A DNA stretch of 64,000 nt from Tepidimonas ignava (GCF_004342625.1 NZ_SMAH01000013.1:33024-97023), one strand, 5' to 3'. Positions 8,652 to 17,900 are shown, numbered from the stretch's first letter. The notes: generated from the letters alone by a model not told the origin. Made by a program: numbers and translations.

Positions 8652-9719
8652 TTATCCCTGCACGACCTGCGCCAGCTCGCCCACTTCGTAGCGGTAGGCC
8701 ATGATGGCCAGCGCGCGGCCCTTGACCTTGGCGCCCATGCCCTCGCAGCCGAACTCCAGGTAGCGCTGTTTGCACACCTGTTTGGCGGCTTCGCGGGCGG
8801 GCTTGAGCCACTCGCGCGCATCGAACTTGTCGGGGTTTTCGTGCAAGAACTTGCGCACCGCGCCCGTCATGGCCAGCCTAATGTCGGTGTCGATGTTGAC
8901 CTTGCGCACGCCGTGGCGGATGGCTTCTTGGATTTCCTTGACCGGCACGCCGTAGGTCTCTTTCATCTTGCCGCCGTACTGGTTGATGACGGCCAGCAGC
9001 TCCTGCGGCACGCTGGAGCTGCCGTGCATGACCAGGTGGGTGTTGGGCAGGCGCGCGTGGATCTCTTTGACGCGGCCGATGGCCAGCACGTCGCCCGTGG
9101 GGGGACGGGTGAACTTGTACGCGCCGTGGCTGGTGCCGATCGCGATGGCCAGCGCGTCCACCTGCGTGGCGCGCACGAACTCGGCCGCCTGCTCGGGGTC
9201 GGTCAACAGCGCCGAGTGGTCCAGCTTGCCCGCCGCACCGTGGCCGTCTTCCTCGCCGGCCATGCCGGTTTCCAGCGAGCCCAGGCAGCCCAGCTCGCCT
9301 TCCACCGACACCCCCACGCGGTGCGCCATCGCAACCACGCGGCGCGTGACGTCCACGTTGTAGTCGTAGGGTGCCGGGGTTTTGCCGTCTTCCAGCAAGC
9401 TGCCGTCCATCATCACCGACGAAAAACCGAGCCGGATGGCGCCTTCGCACACGGCGGGGCTTTGGCCGTGGTCCTGGTGCATGCACACCGGGATGTGCGG
9501 GTAAGCCTCGACGGCGGCTTGCACAAGGTACTTGATGAACGATTCGCCGGCGTACTTGCGCGCGCCAGCGCTGGCTTGCAGGATCACGGGCGCACCGACT
9601 TCGTCGGCGGCGGCCATCACGGCCTGCACCTGTTCCAGGTTGTTGACGTTGAAGGCCGGTATGCCGTAGCCGTGCTCGGCGGCATGGTCCAGCAGTTCGC
9701 GCATCGACACGAGTGCCAT
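8652..9719 (-). CDS. fba: Class II fructose-bisphosphate aldolase
   Basis: A 355-residue class II (zinc) aldolase of the Calvin-cycle/betaproteobacterial subtype. Visible are the substrate and metal motifs CMHQDHG, the [10 protein letters not shown] block with its catalytic acid region, [18 protein letters not shown] and VNIDTD. It splits or forms fructose-1,6-bisphosphate in glycolysis and gluconeogenesis. The start at 9719 is preceded by AAGGAGGACC on the minus strand. Two GGTTACA (TGTAACC) boxes lie 39-56 bases upstream. Confidence 0.96.
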   Translation of the reverse strand: MALVSMRELLDHAAEHGYGIPAFNVNNLEQVQAVMAAADEVGAPVILQASAGARKYAGESFIKYLVQAAVEAYPHIPVCMHQDHGQSPAVCEGAIRLGFSSVMMDGSLLEDGKTPAPYDYNVDVTRRVVAMAHRVGVSVEGELGCLGSLETGMAGEEDGHGAAGKLDHSALLTDPEQAAEFVRATQVDALAIAIGTSHGAYKFTRPPTGDVLAIGRVKEIHARLPNTHLVMHGSSSVPQELLAVINQYGGKMKETYGVPVKEIQEAIRHGVRKVNIDTDIRLAMTGAVRKFLHENPDKFDAREWLKPAREAAKQVCKQRYLEFGCEGMGAKVKGRALAIMAYRYEVGELAQVVQG

Positions 9720-9757
9720 GGTCGGGGTCCTCCTTGGTGCCTGCGGGGATCAAGCGT

Positions 9758-9775
9758 GGTTACATGGTGGTTACA
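9758..9775 (-). promoter_or_regulatory. Tandem TGTAACC boxes upstream of fba
   Basis: On the fba strand two TGTAACC heptamers occur as direct repeats 11 bases apart (9769-9775 and 9758-9764), just upstream of the fba start. The same heptamer occurs ahead of pyk at 16461. A shared regulator of glycolysis, such as a HexR-like protein, is a possible explanation, not shown by the sequence. Confidence 0.3.
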
Positions 9776-9811
9776 CCGCGCGGCATTGTAGGACGGCGCG
9801 CCCAAGAAAAT

Positions 9812-9840
9812 GGCCACCGCCTGGTGCCAGGACGGTGGCC
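9812..9840 (-). terminator. Rho-independent terminator of the symporter operon
   Basis: Read on the minus strand, GGCCACCG (from 9840) pairs with CGGTGGCC (to 9812) across a 13-base loop and is followed by ATTTTC. A second perfect 9-bp stem (9848-9856 with 9866-9874) stands between it and the symporter stop at 9893. Two successive hairpins after the last gene of the minus-strand operon fit transcription termination, although the T-run is short. Confidence 0.55.
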
Positions 9841-9892
9841 GCAAGGGCAGCGGGCCAGGCCCACCGGCCCGCTGTGCAACGATGTTAGCGCA

Positions 9893-12019
9893 TCAGACGC
9901 GCACCAGGTTGGGGTAGCGCACGTGCTCGACCAACTCCTGGATCTCGCGCTTGGGCGCTGGCGTCAGCAGGCTGACGATGATGATCACCGCAAAGCCCAC
10001 CGGCACGCCAAAGACGCCCGCCGAAATCGGCTGAATGCCCCACCACATGTTGTCGGCCACCGGGCTGGTGACGCCAAACACGCTGCGCAGCCAGGGCTGG
10101 GTCGTGGCCATGTAGTAAAACGTCACCCCAAAGCCCGCGATCATGCCCAGGATGGCCCCCCACTTGGTGGCGCGCTTCCAAAAGATGCCCAGCACCAACG
10201 CCGGGAAGAAGCCCGCCGCCGCCAGCGAGAACGCGGCCGAGACCAGGAACAGGATGTCGGCGGGTTTTTGCGACGCCACGTACGCCGCCAACAGCGCCAC
10301 CACCAACAGCAGCACCTTGGAGATCATCACGCGCCGCGCGGTGGTCGCGTTGGGGTCGATCATCTTGTAGTACAGGTCGTGCGACAGCGCGTTGGCGATC
10401 GTCAGCAGCAGCCCGTCGGCGGTCGACAGCGCCGCCGCCAAACCACCCGCGGCCACCATGCCCGAGATGACATAGGGCAGACCGGCGATCTCGGGCGTGG
10501 CCAGCACGATGATGTCACCACCGATACGCATCTCGCCCAACTGGAAGATGCCGTCCTTGTTGACGTCGGTCACCGACAGCAGCGCGGGGTCGACCTTGCT
10601 CCAGTTGGCGATCCAAGCTGGCAGCTTGTCAAACGGCGTGCCCACCAGCACCGTGAACACCTCGTACTTAACCAGCACCGCCAGCGCCGGTGCGGTGAAG
10701 TACAGCAGGAAGATGAAGAACAACGACCAGCCGACCGACTCGCGCGCCTCCTTGACGCTGGGGGTGGTGTAGTAGCGCATCAGGATGTGCGGCAGCGCCG
10801 CCGTGCCCAGCATCAGGCAAAACACCAGCGCCAGGAAGTTGCGCCGCGACTCGTAGAAGGTTTTTTGCGCTTTTTCATCGCCGTTGGGGTCGCCGGCGAA
10901 GGCCTGGGCGTGGCGTGGCATGCCGGCCAGCGGCTTGGCACGCGCCTCCGCCGCGGCTTTGGCCTTGGTCCAGGCGTCCTTGGCGGCGGCTTCATCCTTG
11001 GGCACAGCCGCCAGCGCTTTTTCGGCGGCGGCGATCTGGTCGGCCGGGGCGTTGGCCGCGCGCAGCTCATCGAGCTTTTGCTGCGCGGCGGCGCGCTCAG
11101 CCGCCAGCGCCGCGGGCACGTCCTTGAGCTTGTCTTCCAGCGCCTTGGCTTGGGCCTTGAAGGTCTCGATGACTTCTTTCTCTTTCGGATCGTCGATCAG
11201 GCGCTTTTCCGCTTCGGTCACTTTGACCAGCTGCTGCCCATACACCAGTTGCGGCAGCGGCACCCCGGTCTGTTTGACCGACAGCCACACCACCGGGATC
11301 ATGTAGGCGATGATGAGGATGATGTACTGCGCCACCTGGGTCCAGGTCACCGCGCGCATGCCCCCGAGGAACGAGCACACCAGAATGCCGGCCAGCCCAA
11401 GGAAGATACCGATCGAGAAGTCCACGCCGGTCAGGCGCGTGGTGATCAGGCCCACGCCATAGATCTGCGCCACCACGTACACGAACGACACGAAAATGGC
11501 GATGATGATGCCGATGAAGCGGGCGGTGTTGCCGTCGTAGCGCGCCCCGAGGAAATCAGGGATCGTGAACTGCCCGAACTTGCGCAGGTACGGCGCCAGG
11601 AACAGCGCCACCAGGCAGTAGCCGCCGGTCCAGCCCATGATGAAGGCCAGGCCACCGTAGCCGGTCAGGTACAGCGTGCCCGCCATACCGATGAAGGAGG
11701 CCGCGCTCATCCAGTCCGCGCCGGTGGCCATGCCGTTGTAGATGGCCGGCACGCGCCGCCCGGCCACGTAGTACTCGGCCGCGTCGTTGGTGCGGCTCAT
11801 GATGCCGATGCCGGCGTACAGCAGCACCGTGGCCAGCAAGAAGATGTAGCCGATCCAGTTCTTGGGCAGGCCCAGCTGCTCCAAGATGGCCAGCGCCACC
11901 ACGAACACGAGGAAGCCCCCGGTGTACCAACCGTACACCTTGTTGAGCTGCTGCTTGAAAGCCTTGTTGCTGCCGGCGGAGAACACGCCGCCGGCCGGTT
12001 CAGGGGTCATGCCAGCCAT
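9893..12019 (-). CDS. Sodium:solute symporter, VC_2705 subfamily (ActP-like, large subunit)
   Basis: A 708-residue sodium/solute symporter with about 13 membrane segments, including the core signature TGADWMSAASFIGMAGTLYL. Between helices at about residues 255-390 there is an Ala/Lys/Glu-rich soluble insertion predicted to form a long helix or coiled coil (EKRLIDDPKEKEV, AKALEDKLKD, AAERAAAQQKLDEL), which distinguishes the VC_2705 subfamily from ActP. The partner DUF4212 gene is directly upstream (4-base gap). AGGAG lies 8 bases before the start. Acetate or another small organic acid is the likely substrate by family; it cannot be read from the sequence. Confidence 0.9.
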   Translation of the reverse strand: MAGMTPEPAGGVFSAGSNKAFKQQLNKVYGWYTGGFLVFVVALAILEQLGLPKNWIGYIFLLATVLLYAGIGIMSRTNDAAEYYVAGRRVPAIYNGMATGADWMSAASFIGMAGTLYLTGYGGLAFIMGWTGGYCLVALFLAPYLRKFGQFTIPDFLGARYDGNTARFIGIIIAIFVSFVYVVAQIYGVGLITTRLTGVDFSIGIFLGLAGILVCSFLGGMRAVTWTQVAQYIILIIAYMIPVVWLSVKQTGVPLPQLVYGQQLVKVTEAEKRLIDDPKEKEVIETFKAQAKALEDKLKDVPAALAAERAAAQQKLDELRAANAPADQIAAAEKALAAVPKDEAAAKDAWTKAKAAAEARAKPLAGMPRHAQAFAGDPNGDEKAQKTFYESRRNFLALVFCLMLGTAALPHILMRYYTTPSVKEARESVGWSLFFIFLLYFTAPALAVLVKYEVFTVLVGTPFDKLPAWIANWSKVDPALLSVTDVNKDGIFQLGEMRIGGDIIVLATPEIAGLPYVISGMVAAGGLAAALSTADGLLLTIANALSHDLYYKMIDPNATTARRVMISKVLLLVVALLAAYVASQKPADILFLVSAAFSLAAAGFFPALVLGIFWKRATKWGAILGMIAGFGVTFYYMATTQPWLRSVFGVTSPVADNMWWGIQPISAGVFGVPVGFAVIIIVSLLTPAPKREIQELVEHVRYPNLVRV

Positions 12020-12023
12020 GGTG

Positions 12024-12287
12024 TCACTCCTCCTCCTCGGCCACGCCGAATTCCTGGTCCAGCCGGTTCATCGTGCGGGCGTAGTACCAGATGATGAGCA
12101 CATAGACCACCAGCGCCCCCTGGGCGCCGACCCAGAAGCTGAATGGCCAGCCAAAGAAGTTGAAGCTGAGGTCGCGGGCGAAATACCCGATGACGAACGT
12201 GACGAAGAACCAAATCGCCAGCAGCACGCCGGTGATGCGTAGGTTCTTCTGCCAGTAGCGCTGATGCGCTTCGGACAGCGGTTGCAT
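12024..12287 (-). CDS. DUF4212 small membrane subunit of the symporter
   Basis: An 87-residue protein with two membrane helices (ITGVLLAIWFFVTFVIGYF and GALVVYVLIIWYYA), an N-terminal YWQKNLR segment and an acidic tail. This is the DUF4212 family, found almost always beside VC_2705-type symporters and regarded as their small subunit. It is the first gene of the pair and its stop lies 4 bases before the symporter ATG. Confidence 0.9.
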   Translation of the reverse strand: MQPLSEAHQRYWQKNLRITGVLLAIWFFVTFVIGYFARDLSFNFFGWPFSFWVGAQGALVVYVLIIWYYARTMNRLDQEFGVAEEEE

Positions 12288-12392
12288 GATGTCTCCTCAC
12301 ACCGTCTATGCCAGAGCCGGGCATGGCCCAGCCACCCAACCCAGGGGCGCGCCGCAGGGAGCGCCCCCGCCCTGCAACCACGGTGTCCGCGC

Positions 12393-12968
12393 CTAGCCCA
12401 TCGGCTGCAGCCCGGTCTCGCGCACGAGCTGGGCGGCCACCTTGGGCTCGAAACCTTGCAGGTGCCGGATGATGCGGCGGGCCTGCTCGGTTTCAGCGCG
12501 GTCGGCATGAATCCGCGCCATCTGGTACCAGGCGTACGGACTCATGGGTTGCAATTCCGTGTTGCGCTGCAGCGCCTGCAGGGCTTCGTCCAGCCGCCCC
12601 TGCGCGATCAGGGTCAGCCCCAGCCCATACCAGGCGCGGTCCAGCCGTGGATCCAAGGCCACGGCGCGCCGAAAACTCGCCTCGGCGGCCTGGGCGTGCC
12701 CGAGTTGTTCCAGCACGTAGCCGCGGTTGAACCAGTGCGCGGCGGCGTCGGGCTGCAGCGCCACCAGTTCGTCCAGCAGCGGCGCGGCTTCGGCCAGCCG
12801 GCCGGCTTCGGCCAGCAGGTGCGCCAGCGTCGCCAGCAGATGCGCGTCGCCTGGGTGCAAGGCCCGCGCGCGTTGCAGCAGCGCCAGCGCCTGCGCGCGC
12901 CGGCTCCACCACAGCAGCGCGCGCACACGCCAGCGCAGCACGTCGGCCGAGTGCCACCAGCGCCTCAT
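12393..12968 (-). CDS. Tetratricopeptide-repeat protein
   Basis: A 191-residue protein with about four TPR units in tandem, visible by the W-x-x-x-G-x-x and P-x-x-A-x-x-W spacing (AAAHWFNRGYVLEQLG, DRAWYGLGLTLIAQGR, PYAWYQMARIHADR). No signal peptide; the first residues are basic and Trp-rich. The ATG at 12968 overlaps the stop of the upstream membrane-protein gene (ATGA). TPR proteins are adaptors; its place between the symporter pair and the CBS/DUF294 gene suggests a link to that module. A GGGGCGC/GCGCCCC stem (12344-12367) follows its stop on this strand. Confidence 0.8.
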   Translation of the reverse strand: MRRWWHSADVLRWRVRALLWWSRRAQALALLQRARALHPGDAHLLATLAHLLAEAGRLAEAAPLLDELVALQPDAAAHWFNRGYVLEQLGHAQAAEASFRRAVALDPRLDRAWYGLGLTLIAQGRLDEALQALQRNTELQPMSPYAWYQMARIHADRAETEQARRIIRHLQGFEPKVAAQLVRETGLQPMG

Positions 12969-13261
12969 CGGCACGCCTCCACGCCGATGGCCAGGCAGTG
13001 CTCGATCTTGGCCAAGGTCACCGCCAGGTACAGCGCCGCCATCAGGCAAAACGCCACGAACGGGTGCGTGCGTGGCGCCAACGCGCGCGGCGCCAGCCAG
13101 CGCCCCAGCGCGATCCACGGGCGGTTGACCATCTGGAACAGTTGGTAAAACAGGTTGCGCTGCCGCCCCGCGCCGGCCAGCACGTGCAACGCCCCTTGCC
13201 CGGCCAGCGCCAGCAGGCCGATGTACAGGATCAACTGCGCGATGTTGAGCCACAGCAGCAT
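12965..13261 (-). CDS. Small membrane protein of unknown function
   Basis: A 98-residue protein with two hydrophobic segments (LWLNIAQLILYIGLLALAG and FVAFCLMAALYLAVTL) separated by a basic stretch containing the motif FYQLFQMVNRPW. I do not assign a family. The ATG at 13261 is chosen because the membrane protein begins there; earlier in-frame codons give an unlikely charged leader. It is coupled to the TPR gene by an ATGA overlap and diverges from the CBS/DUF294 gene. Confidence 0.7.
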   Translation of the reverse strand: MLLWLNIAQLILYIGLLALAGQGALHVLAGAGRQRNLFYQLFQMVNRPWIALGRWLAPRALAPRTHPFVAFCLMAALYLAVTLAKIEHCLAIGVEACR

Positions 13262-13440
13262 AGGATCGAGGGCAGCGGACGTTCGATGACGGCAATGGTC
13301 ACGCGGCAAGCCTTACAACACACTTACATGATGGGGTGGGTAGGGGTAAATCCTAGGGTGCTGACATGGCCCGGGGGGTGTTGGTGGGTGGGCCGGTTTT
13401 CTTACAGTATGGGCGTGCCCAACATCCATGGAGCATCGAC

Positions 13441-14952
13441 ATGAAGGAGGCACGCAGCGCCGTGCACGCACCGCCCCGGGAGGAATGGCAGGCGGCCCAG
13501 CGCCTGGTGCAGGCCGAGTGGGCGGCGCAGGGGGCTTGGGGGCCGCCGCTGGAATTGCCGCTGGGGGAGCTGCCGCTGCGCACGCCGGTGGCGCTGCCTG
13601 CCGACGCCCCCGTGCGGCAGGCGCTGCGCGTGATGAGCGAGCAGCGCGTCGGTTCGGTGCTGGTGCTGGGGTCGCAGGGCGAGCTGCAGGGCATTTTCAC
13701 GCGGCACGACGTGCTGGAGCGCGTTGCGCTGCCCGGCAGCGACCCGCAGCAGCCGCTGGCGACGGTGATGACGCAACCCGTGCACGCCCTCACCACCAGC
13801 GACACGGTGCACGACGCCGCGGTGCTGATGTCGCGCCACCGCATCCGCCACGTGCCGGTGCTGCAAGGCGGGCGCGTGGTCAGCGTCGTGTCGGAGCGCG
13901 ATGTGTTCGCGCTGCACCACCTGTCGGTGCGGCACGTTGGGCACACCATCGCGGCGGCGCAGTCCTTGCCCGATTTTCAGCACGCGGCGGCGCAGATTCG
14001 CCAGTACGCGCGTCACTTGATGGCGCAGGGGGTGCAGGCGCGCTCGTTGACGGCGCTGATCGTGCGGCTCAACGACCAGCTCACGCAGCGCATGATCGAG
14101 CGCACGCTGGCCGAGCACGGTCTGGATCCACGCGAGATGGCGTGGCTGGCGCTGGGCTCCGAGGGCCGGGGGGAACAAACGCTGGCCACCGACCAGGACA
14201 ACGCGCTGATCTTTGCCGTGCCCGACGGCGGCGATCCCGAGCATGTCCGGCAGCGTTGGCTGGGCTGGGCGCGGCGCGTCAACGAGTGGCTGGACGCCTG
14301 CGGTTACCCGTTGTGCAAGGGCGGCATCATGGCCGGCCAGGCGGCCTGTTGCCTGACCCTGGAGGAGTGGCGGCAGCGCTTTGCCCGCTGGATCGACAGC
14401 GGCGGCCCGCAAGAGCTGCTGCGCGCCAGCGTCTTTTTCGATTTGCGCGCGTTGGCGGGGCGCGAAGATTGGGCCGAGGCGCTGCGCGCCGATGTGCTGG
14501 CCCGCACCCAGGCGTCGCCGAGGTTCATCCGCCAGTTGGCGGCGGCGCACCTGGAGCACCGGGTGCCGTTGACGTGGTGGGGCGGTGTGCGCACCCGCCA
14601 CGAGGGCGGGGGGCGCTGGATCGATCTCAAGCTGCAAGGCACGGCCCTGCTGGTGGAGGCCGCCCGTGTGCTGGCGTTGGCCCACGGCGTGGCCGCCACC
14701 GGCACGCCCGAGCGGCTGCGCGCGGCCGGGCGTGCGCGGCGTGTGCCCGAGGCGGAGGTCGACGGCTGGGTGGCGGCGTTCGACTACCTGCAAACCCTGC
14801 GGCTGGTGCAGCAGCTGCGCGCCGACACGCCTGGGCATCCCAACCGCCTGGATGTCCGGCGACTCAATGCGCTGGAGCTGCGCATGCTCAAAGCCGCGCT
14901 GGCCGCCATCCGCGGCTTGCAGCAGCGGCTGCAACTGGACTACCTGCGCTGA
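13441..14952 (+). CDS. CBS-domain/DUF294 nucleotidyltransferase-like protein
   Basis: A 503-residue protein with a tandem CBS pair (about residues 35-155; RVGSVLVL and RIRHVPVL are the second strands), a DUF294 GlnD-like nucleotidyltransferase domain (LGSEGRGEQTLATDQDNALI, where GSxxRxxxxxxxDxD is the catalytic motif) and a C-terminal DUF294 helical domain. Family members often neighbour ActP/VC_2705 symporters, as here, and may sense adenine nucleotides. ATG 13441 is preceded by GGAG six bases upstream; the frame is open further up without homology. Confidence 0.87.
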   Translation: MKEARSAVHAPPREEWQAAQRLVQAEWAAQGAWGPPLELPLGELPLRTPVALPADAPVRQALRVMSEQRVGSVLVLGSQGELQGIFTRHDVLERVALPGSDPQQPLATVMTQPVHALTTSDTVHDAAVLMSRHRIRHVPVLQGGRVVSVVSERDVFALHHLSVRHVGHTIAAAQSLPDFQHAAAQIRQYARHLMAQGVQARSLTALIVRLNDQLTQRMIERTLAEHGLDPREMAWLALGSEGRGEQTLATDQDNALIFAVPDGGDPEHVRQRWLGWARRVNEWLDACGYPLCKGGIMAGQAACCLTLEEWRQRFARWIDSGGPQELLRASVFFDLRALAGREDWAEALRADVLARTQASPRFIRQLAAAHLEHRVPLTWWGGVRTRHEGGGRWIDLKLQGTALLVEAARVLALAHGVAATGTPERLRAAGRARRVPEAEVDGWVAAFDYLQTLRLVQQLRADTPGHPNRLDVRRLNALELRMLKAALAAIRGLQQRLQLDYLR

Positions 14953-14975
14953 ACACGGCGGCTCGGCGGCGGGCT

Positions 14976-16409
14976 TCACGCCACCGTGCCGACCTTGAGC
15001 ATGTTGGTGCCGCCCGGCGTGCCCATGGGCTGGCCGGCCGTGATCACGTAGCGGTCGCCGGCCTGCAAGCGGCCGCGGGCCTTGAGCTGCTGCACCGCCT
15101 GCTCCAGCGCGGTGTCGCGGTCGGCGCTGCCCCCTGCACTGCGCAGCGCATGCACGTTGCGGTACAGCGCCAGCTTGCGCGCGGTGCTCAGCCGCGGCGT
15201 GATGGCGTAAATCGGGATATCGACCGTGTGACGGCTCATCCACAGCGGCGTGGAGCCCGACTCGGTCAGCGCCACGATGGCGCGCGCCTGCAGGTGGGAC
15301 GCGATGAACAGCGCCCCCAGCGCGATCGACTGGTCGATGCGCGCAAACGTTTTGCCGATGAAATCGTGGTCCAGCGCATCCTGGTAAGCCTGCTCCGCGG
15401 CCACGCAGATGCGCGCCATTTCCTGCACCGTTTGCAGCGGGTATTTGCCAGCGGCGGTCTCGGCGCTGAGCATCACGGCGTCGGTGCCGTCCAGCACCGC
15501 ATTGGCCACGTCGCTGACCTCGGCGCGCGTGGGCACCGGCGCGTGGATCATGCTCTCCATCATCTGCGTGGCGGTGATGACCAACCGGTCGTGCTCGCGC
15601 GCCAGCCGGATCATGCGCTTTTGCAGCGCCGGCACCGCGGCGTTGCCCACCTCGACCGCCAGGTCGCCGCGCGCCACCATGATGCCGTCGCTGGCCTGCA
15701 AAATCGCCTCCAGCTCCGGGATCGCCTCGGCGCGCTCGATTTTGGCGATCAGGCCCGGGCGATGGTCGTCGTGCGCCGCCTCGTCGCACAGCCGGCGCGC
15801 CAGCCGCATGTCGTCGGCGTTTTTCGGAAAACTCACCGCCACGTAGTCGACACGCAGCGCCATCGCGGTGGCGATGTCGGCCATGTCCTTCGGTGTGAGC
15901 GCCGGCGCCGTCAACCCGCCGCCACGCTTGTTGATGCCCTTGTGGTTGGACAGCTCGCCGCCCACCACCACCCGGGTGTGCACGGCTGCACCCTCCACGC
16001 GCTCCACCTGCAGCTCGATCAGCCCGTCGTTGAGCAGCAGGATGTCGCCCGGCACGACGTCGCGCGGCAGCTCCTTGTAGTCCAGCCCCACCGCCGTTTC
16101 GTCGCCCGGCTCGGTGCGCGCCGCGTCCAGCGTGAACGCGGCCCCCTCCAACAGCGTGACCTTGCCGTGCGCGAACTTGCCGATGCGAATCTTGGGCCCC
16201 TGCAGGTCGGCCATCACCGCCACCTCTTTGCCCACCCGCTCGGCCGCGGCGCGCACCGCCTCGGCGCGGCGGCGGTGATCGTCGGCGCTGCCGTGCGAAA
16301 AATTCAGCCGCACCACGTCCACGCCGGCGCGGATCATGGCCTCCAACAGCTCGGGCGAGTCGCTGGCAGGGCCCAGCGTGGCGACGATCTTGGTGGCGCG
16401 CAGCGGCAT
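14976..16409 (-). CDS. pyk: Pyruvate kinase
   Basis: The 477-residue enzyme shows TKIVATLGPASDS at the start, RLNFSHG, the metal/substrate block MVARGDLAVEVG, KRMIRLAR, the signature MMESMIHAPVPTRAEVSDVANAVLDGTDAVMLS (seen in pieces) and SAETAAGKYP. It makes pyruvate and ATP from phosphoenolpyruvate and ADP. It converges on the CBS/DUF294 gene with a 23-base gap. A dyad TGTAACC-AA-ATTACG sits 52-66 bases upstream. Confidence 0.97.
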   Translation of the reverse strand: MPLRATKIVATLGPASDSPELLEAMIRAGVDVVRLNFSHGSADDHRRRAEAVRAAAERVGKEVAVMADLQGPKIRIGKFAHGKVTLLEGAAFTLDAARTEPGDETAVGLDYKELPRDVVPGDILLLNDGLIELQVERVEGAAVHTRVVVGGELSNHKGINKRGGGLTAPALTPKDMADIATAMALRVDYVAVSFPKNADDMRLARRLCDEAAHDDHRPGLIAKIERAEAIPELEAILQASDGIMVARGDLAVEVGNAAVPALQKRMIRLAREHDRLVITATQMMESMIHAPVPTRAEVSDVANAVLDGTDAVMLSAETAAGKYPLQTVQEMARICVAAEQAYQDALDHDFIGKTFARIDQSIALGALFIASHLQARAIVALTESGSTPLWMSRHTVDIPIYAITPRLSTARKLALYRNVHALRSAGGSADRDTALEQAVQQLKARGRLQAGDRYVITAGQPMGTPGGTNMLKVGTVA

Positions 16410-16460
16410 GGTGGCGGGTCTCCTCGACGGTGAGGGGGTGATGGGAGCTTACCCCTGGTT

Positions 16461-16475
16461 TGTAACCAAATTACG
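16461..16475 (-). promoter_or_regulatory. Palindromic TGTAACCAAATTACG site upstream of pyk
   Basis: The 15-mer has near-perfect twofold symmetry (TGTAAy-nnn-rTTACr) and resembles the published HexR consensus TGTAATnnnATTACA apart from two positions. The site lies 52-66 bases before the pyk start, in a promoter-proximal position. No hexR gene is present in the window, so the regulator is unassigned. Confidence 0.35.
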
Positions 16476-16537
16476 ACAGCCGATTGTAGTCACAGCCTTG
16501 CACGCTGGCCCGCGGTCGGGGGGCCTATGATGCGGCC

Positions 16538-17425
16538 ATGGTCCACACCCGCCCACCCCGCGCGCCACGTCCCCTCGAGGGGGTGCGCATTCTGAGTCTG
16601 GCGCTCAACCTGCCGGGCCCCGCGGCGCTGCAACGGCTGCGCCAACTGGGCGCGCGCTGCACCAAGGTGGAGCCGCCCGGCGGCGACCCCATGCAAGGCT
16701 ACTGCGCCGCGGCCTACGCCGAGTTGCAGCGGGGCGTGCGCACGGTGGCGCTGGACCTCAAAACCACGGCGGGGCAACGGCGCCTGGCACAACGGCTGGC
16801 GCGCACGGACGTGCTGCTGACCTCGTTTCGCCCCTCGGCGCTGGCGCGCCTGGGCCTGGACCCGTCCAGCCTGGCCCAGCGTCACCCGCGCCTGTGCGTG
16901 GTGCGCATCGTGGGCGGGGCGGGCGCGCGCGCCGAGGACGCTGGACACGACCTCACCTACCAGGCCGAGGCAGGTCTGATCGACGGGCTGGCGCTGCCGC
17001 CCAGCCTGTTGGCCGACATGGCCGGCGCTTTGCTGGCCAGCGAAGCCGTGTTGGCCGCGTTGCGCCAGCGCGACGCGCGAGGCCGGGGCGTGGTGCACGA
17101 CGTGGGCCTGGCCGACGCGGCCGCCTGGCTGGCCCGCCCGCGGGCCTGGGGGCTGACGGCGCCCGGCGGGCTGCTGGGCGGGGCACACGCCGGCTACCGG
17201 GTGTACCGTTGCGCCGATGGCCGCGTGGCGGTGGCGGCGCTGGAGCCACACTTTGCCCGCCGCCTGGGCGACGTGGCCGGCCTGGGGCCACTGAGCCCGG
17301 CCGACGCCCTGCGCCCCGAGGTGGCCGACCGCTTGACCGTGTGGTTTGCCGGCCGCACCCGTGCTGAGCTCGACGCGCTGGGCCGCGCCCACGACCTGCC
17401 GTGGGTGACGCTGGACGCAGGCTGA
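16538..17425 (+). CDS. Family III CoA transferase (CaiB/BaiF type)
   Basis: A 295-residue protein with the CaiB/BaiF fold: LEGVRILSLALNLPGP near the start, GARCTKVEPPGGDPM, VALDLKT and DVLLTSFRPSALARLGL, and the Asp in GHDLTYQAEAG that fits the catalytic aspartate. At under 300 residues it is shorter than typical members (about 380-400), mainly at the C-terminal side. The acyl substrate is unknown. Neighbours (pyk and a DUF2061 gene) give no pathway clue. Confidence 0.85.
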   Translation: MVHTRPPRAPRPLEGVRILSLALNLPGPAALQRLRQLGARCTKVEPPGGDPMQGYCAAAYAELQRGVRTVALDLKTTAGQRRLAQRLARTDVLLTSFRPSALARLGLDPSSLAQRHPRLCVVRIVGGAGARAEDAGHDLTYQAEAGLIDGLALPPSLLADMAGALLASEAVLAALRQRDARGRGVVHDVGLADAAAWLARPRAWGLTAPGGLLGGAHAGYRVYRCADGRVAVAALEPHFARRLGDVAGLGPLSPADALRPEVADRLTVWFAGRTRAELDALGRAHDLPWVTLDAG

Positions 17426-17439
17426 GGACGCACGCTATG

Positions 17440-17456
17440 GCTATCTATCAAATAGC
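17440..17456. repeat. Short AT-rich dyad (GCTAT...ATAGC)
   Basis: In the gap between the CoA transferase and DUF2061 genes a 5-bp inverted repeat (GCTAT 17440-17444, ATAGC 17452-17456) lies in a notably AT-rich patch (17436-17480) in otherwise GC-rich DNA. Similar GCTATC-rich palindromes are scattered through Comamonadaceae chromosomes, but whether this is one of them needs a genome-wide count. Confidence 0.3.
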
Positions 17457-17533
17457 AAAGTACGATTGATTTTTATTTGGTCTTGCCCCACCATAACGCC
17501 ATGGTCGATGTCCGAACCACCCAGGAGAACACC

Positions 17534-17806
17534 ATGGCCCGCTTGCGTCGCATTGCCCACACCCACCGGCTGGCGCTGCTCAAGACCGCCACCTACTACG
17601 TCATGCACATCACGGTGGCCATGGCCGTGGCCTACGCGGTCACCGGCAGCTGGGTGGCCGCGCTGACGCTGAGCCTGCTGGAGCCCAGCGTGCAGGCCGT
17701 GGCGTACTTTTTCCACGAGCGTGCGTGGGCGCGCTGGCAGCAGCGTAGGCCAGCCGTGACCGCGACACCGAACCAAACCCCGATCCCGGCGCCGATGCCC
17801 GGCTGA
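17534..17806 (+). CDS. DUF2061 small membrane protein
   Basis: A 90-residue protein with two hydrophobic segments (MHITVAMAVAYAVTG and AALTLSLLEPSVQAVAYFFHE) and the KTATYYVMHIT and HERAW motifs of the DUF2061 membrane family. The function of the family is unknown. AGGAG about 8 bases before ATG 17534 sets the start. A proline-rich tail follows the second helix. Confidence 0.8.
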   Translation: MARLRRIAHTHRLALLKTATYYVMHITVAMAVAYAVTGSWVAALTLSLLEPSVQAVAYFFHERAWARWQQRRPAVTATPNQTPIPAPMPG

Positions 17807-17900
17807 CGCGCCCTATCCAAGCCGTGCCGCTGGAGCGGCCGGCGGCAGCGGCGCCGTGGCATGATAGGTTCCTCAAACCACCGTTTGGAGGACGCGCATC

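Noticed and set aside
13428..16433. A plus-strand open frame of 1001 codons
   Set aside because: Shadow of the DUF294 gene in another frame and of pyk on the opposite strand; GC-rich DNA gives few stops.
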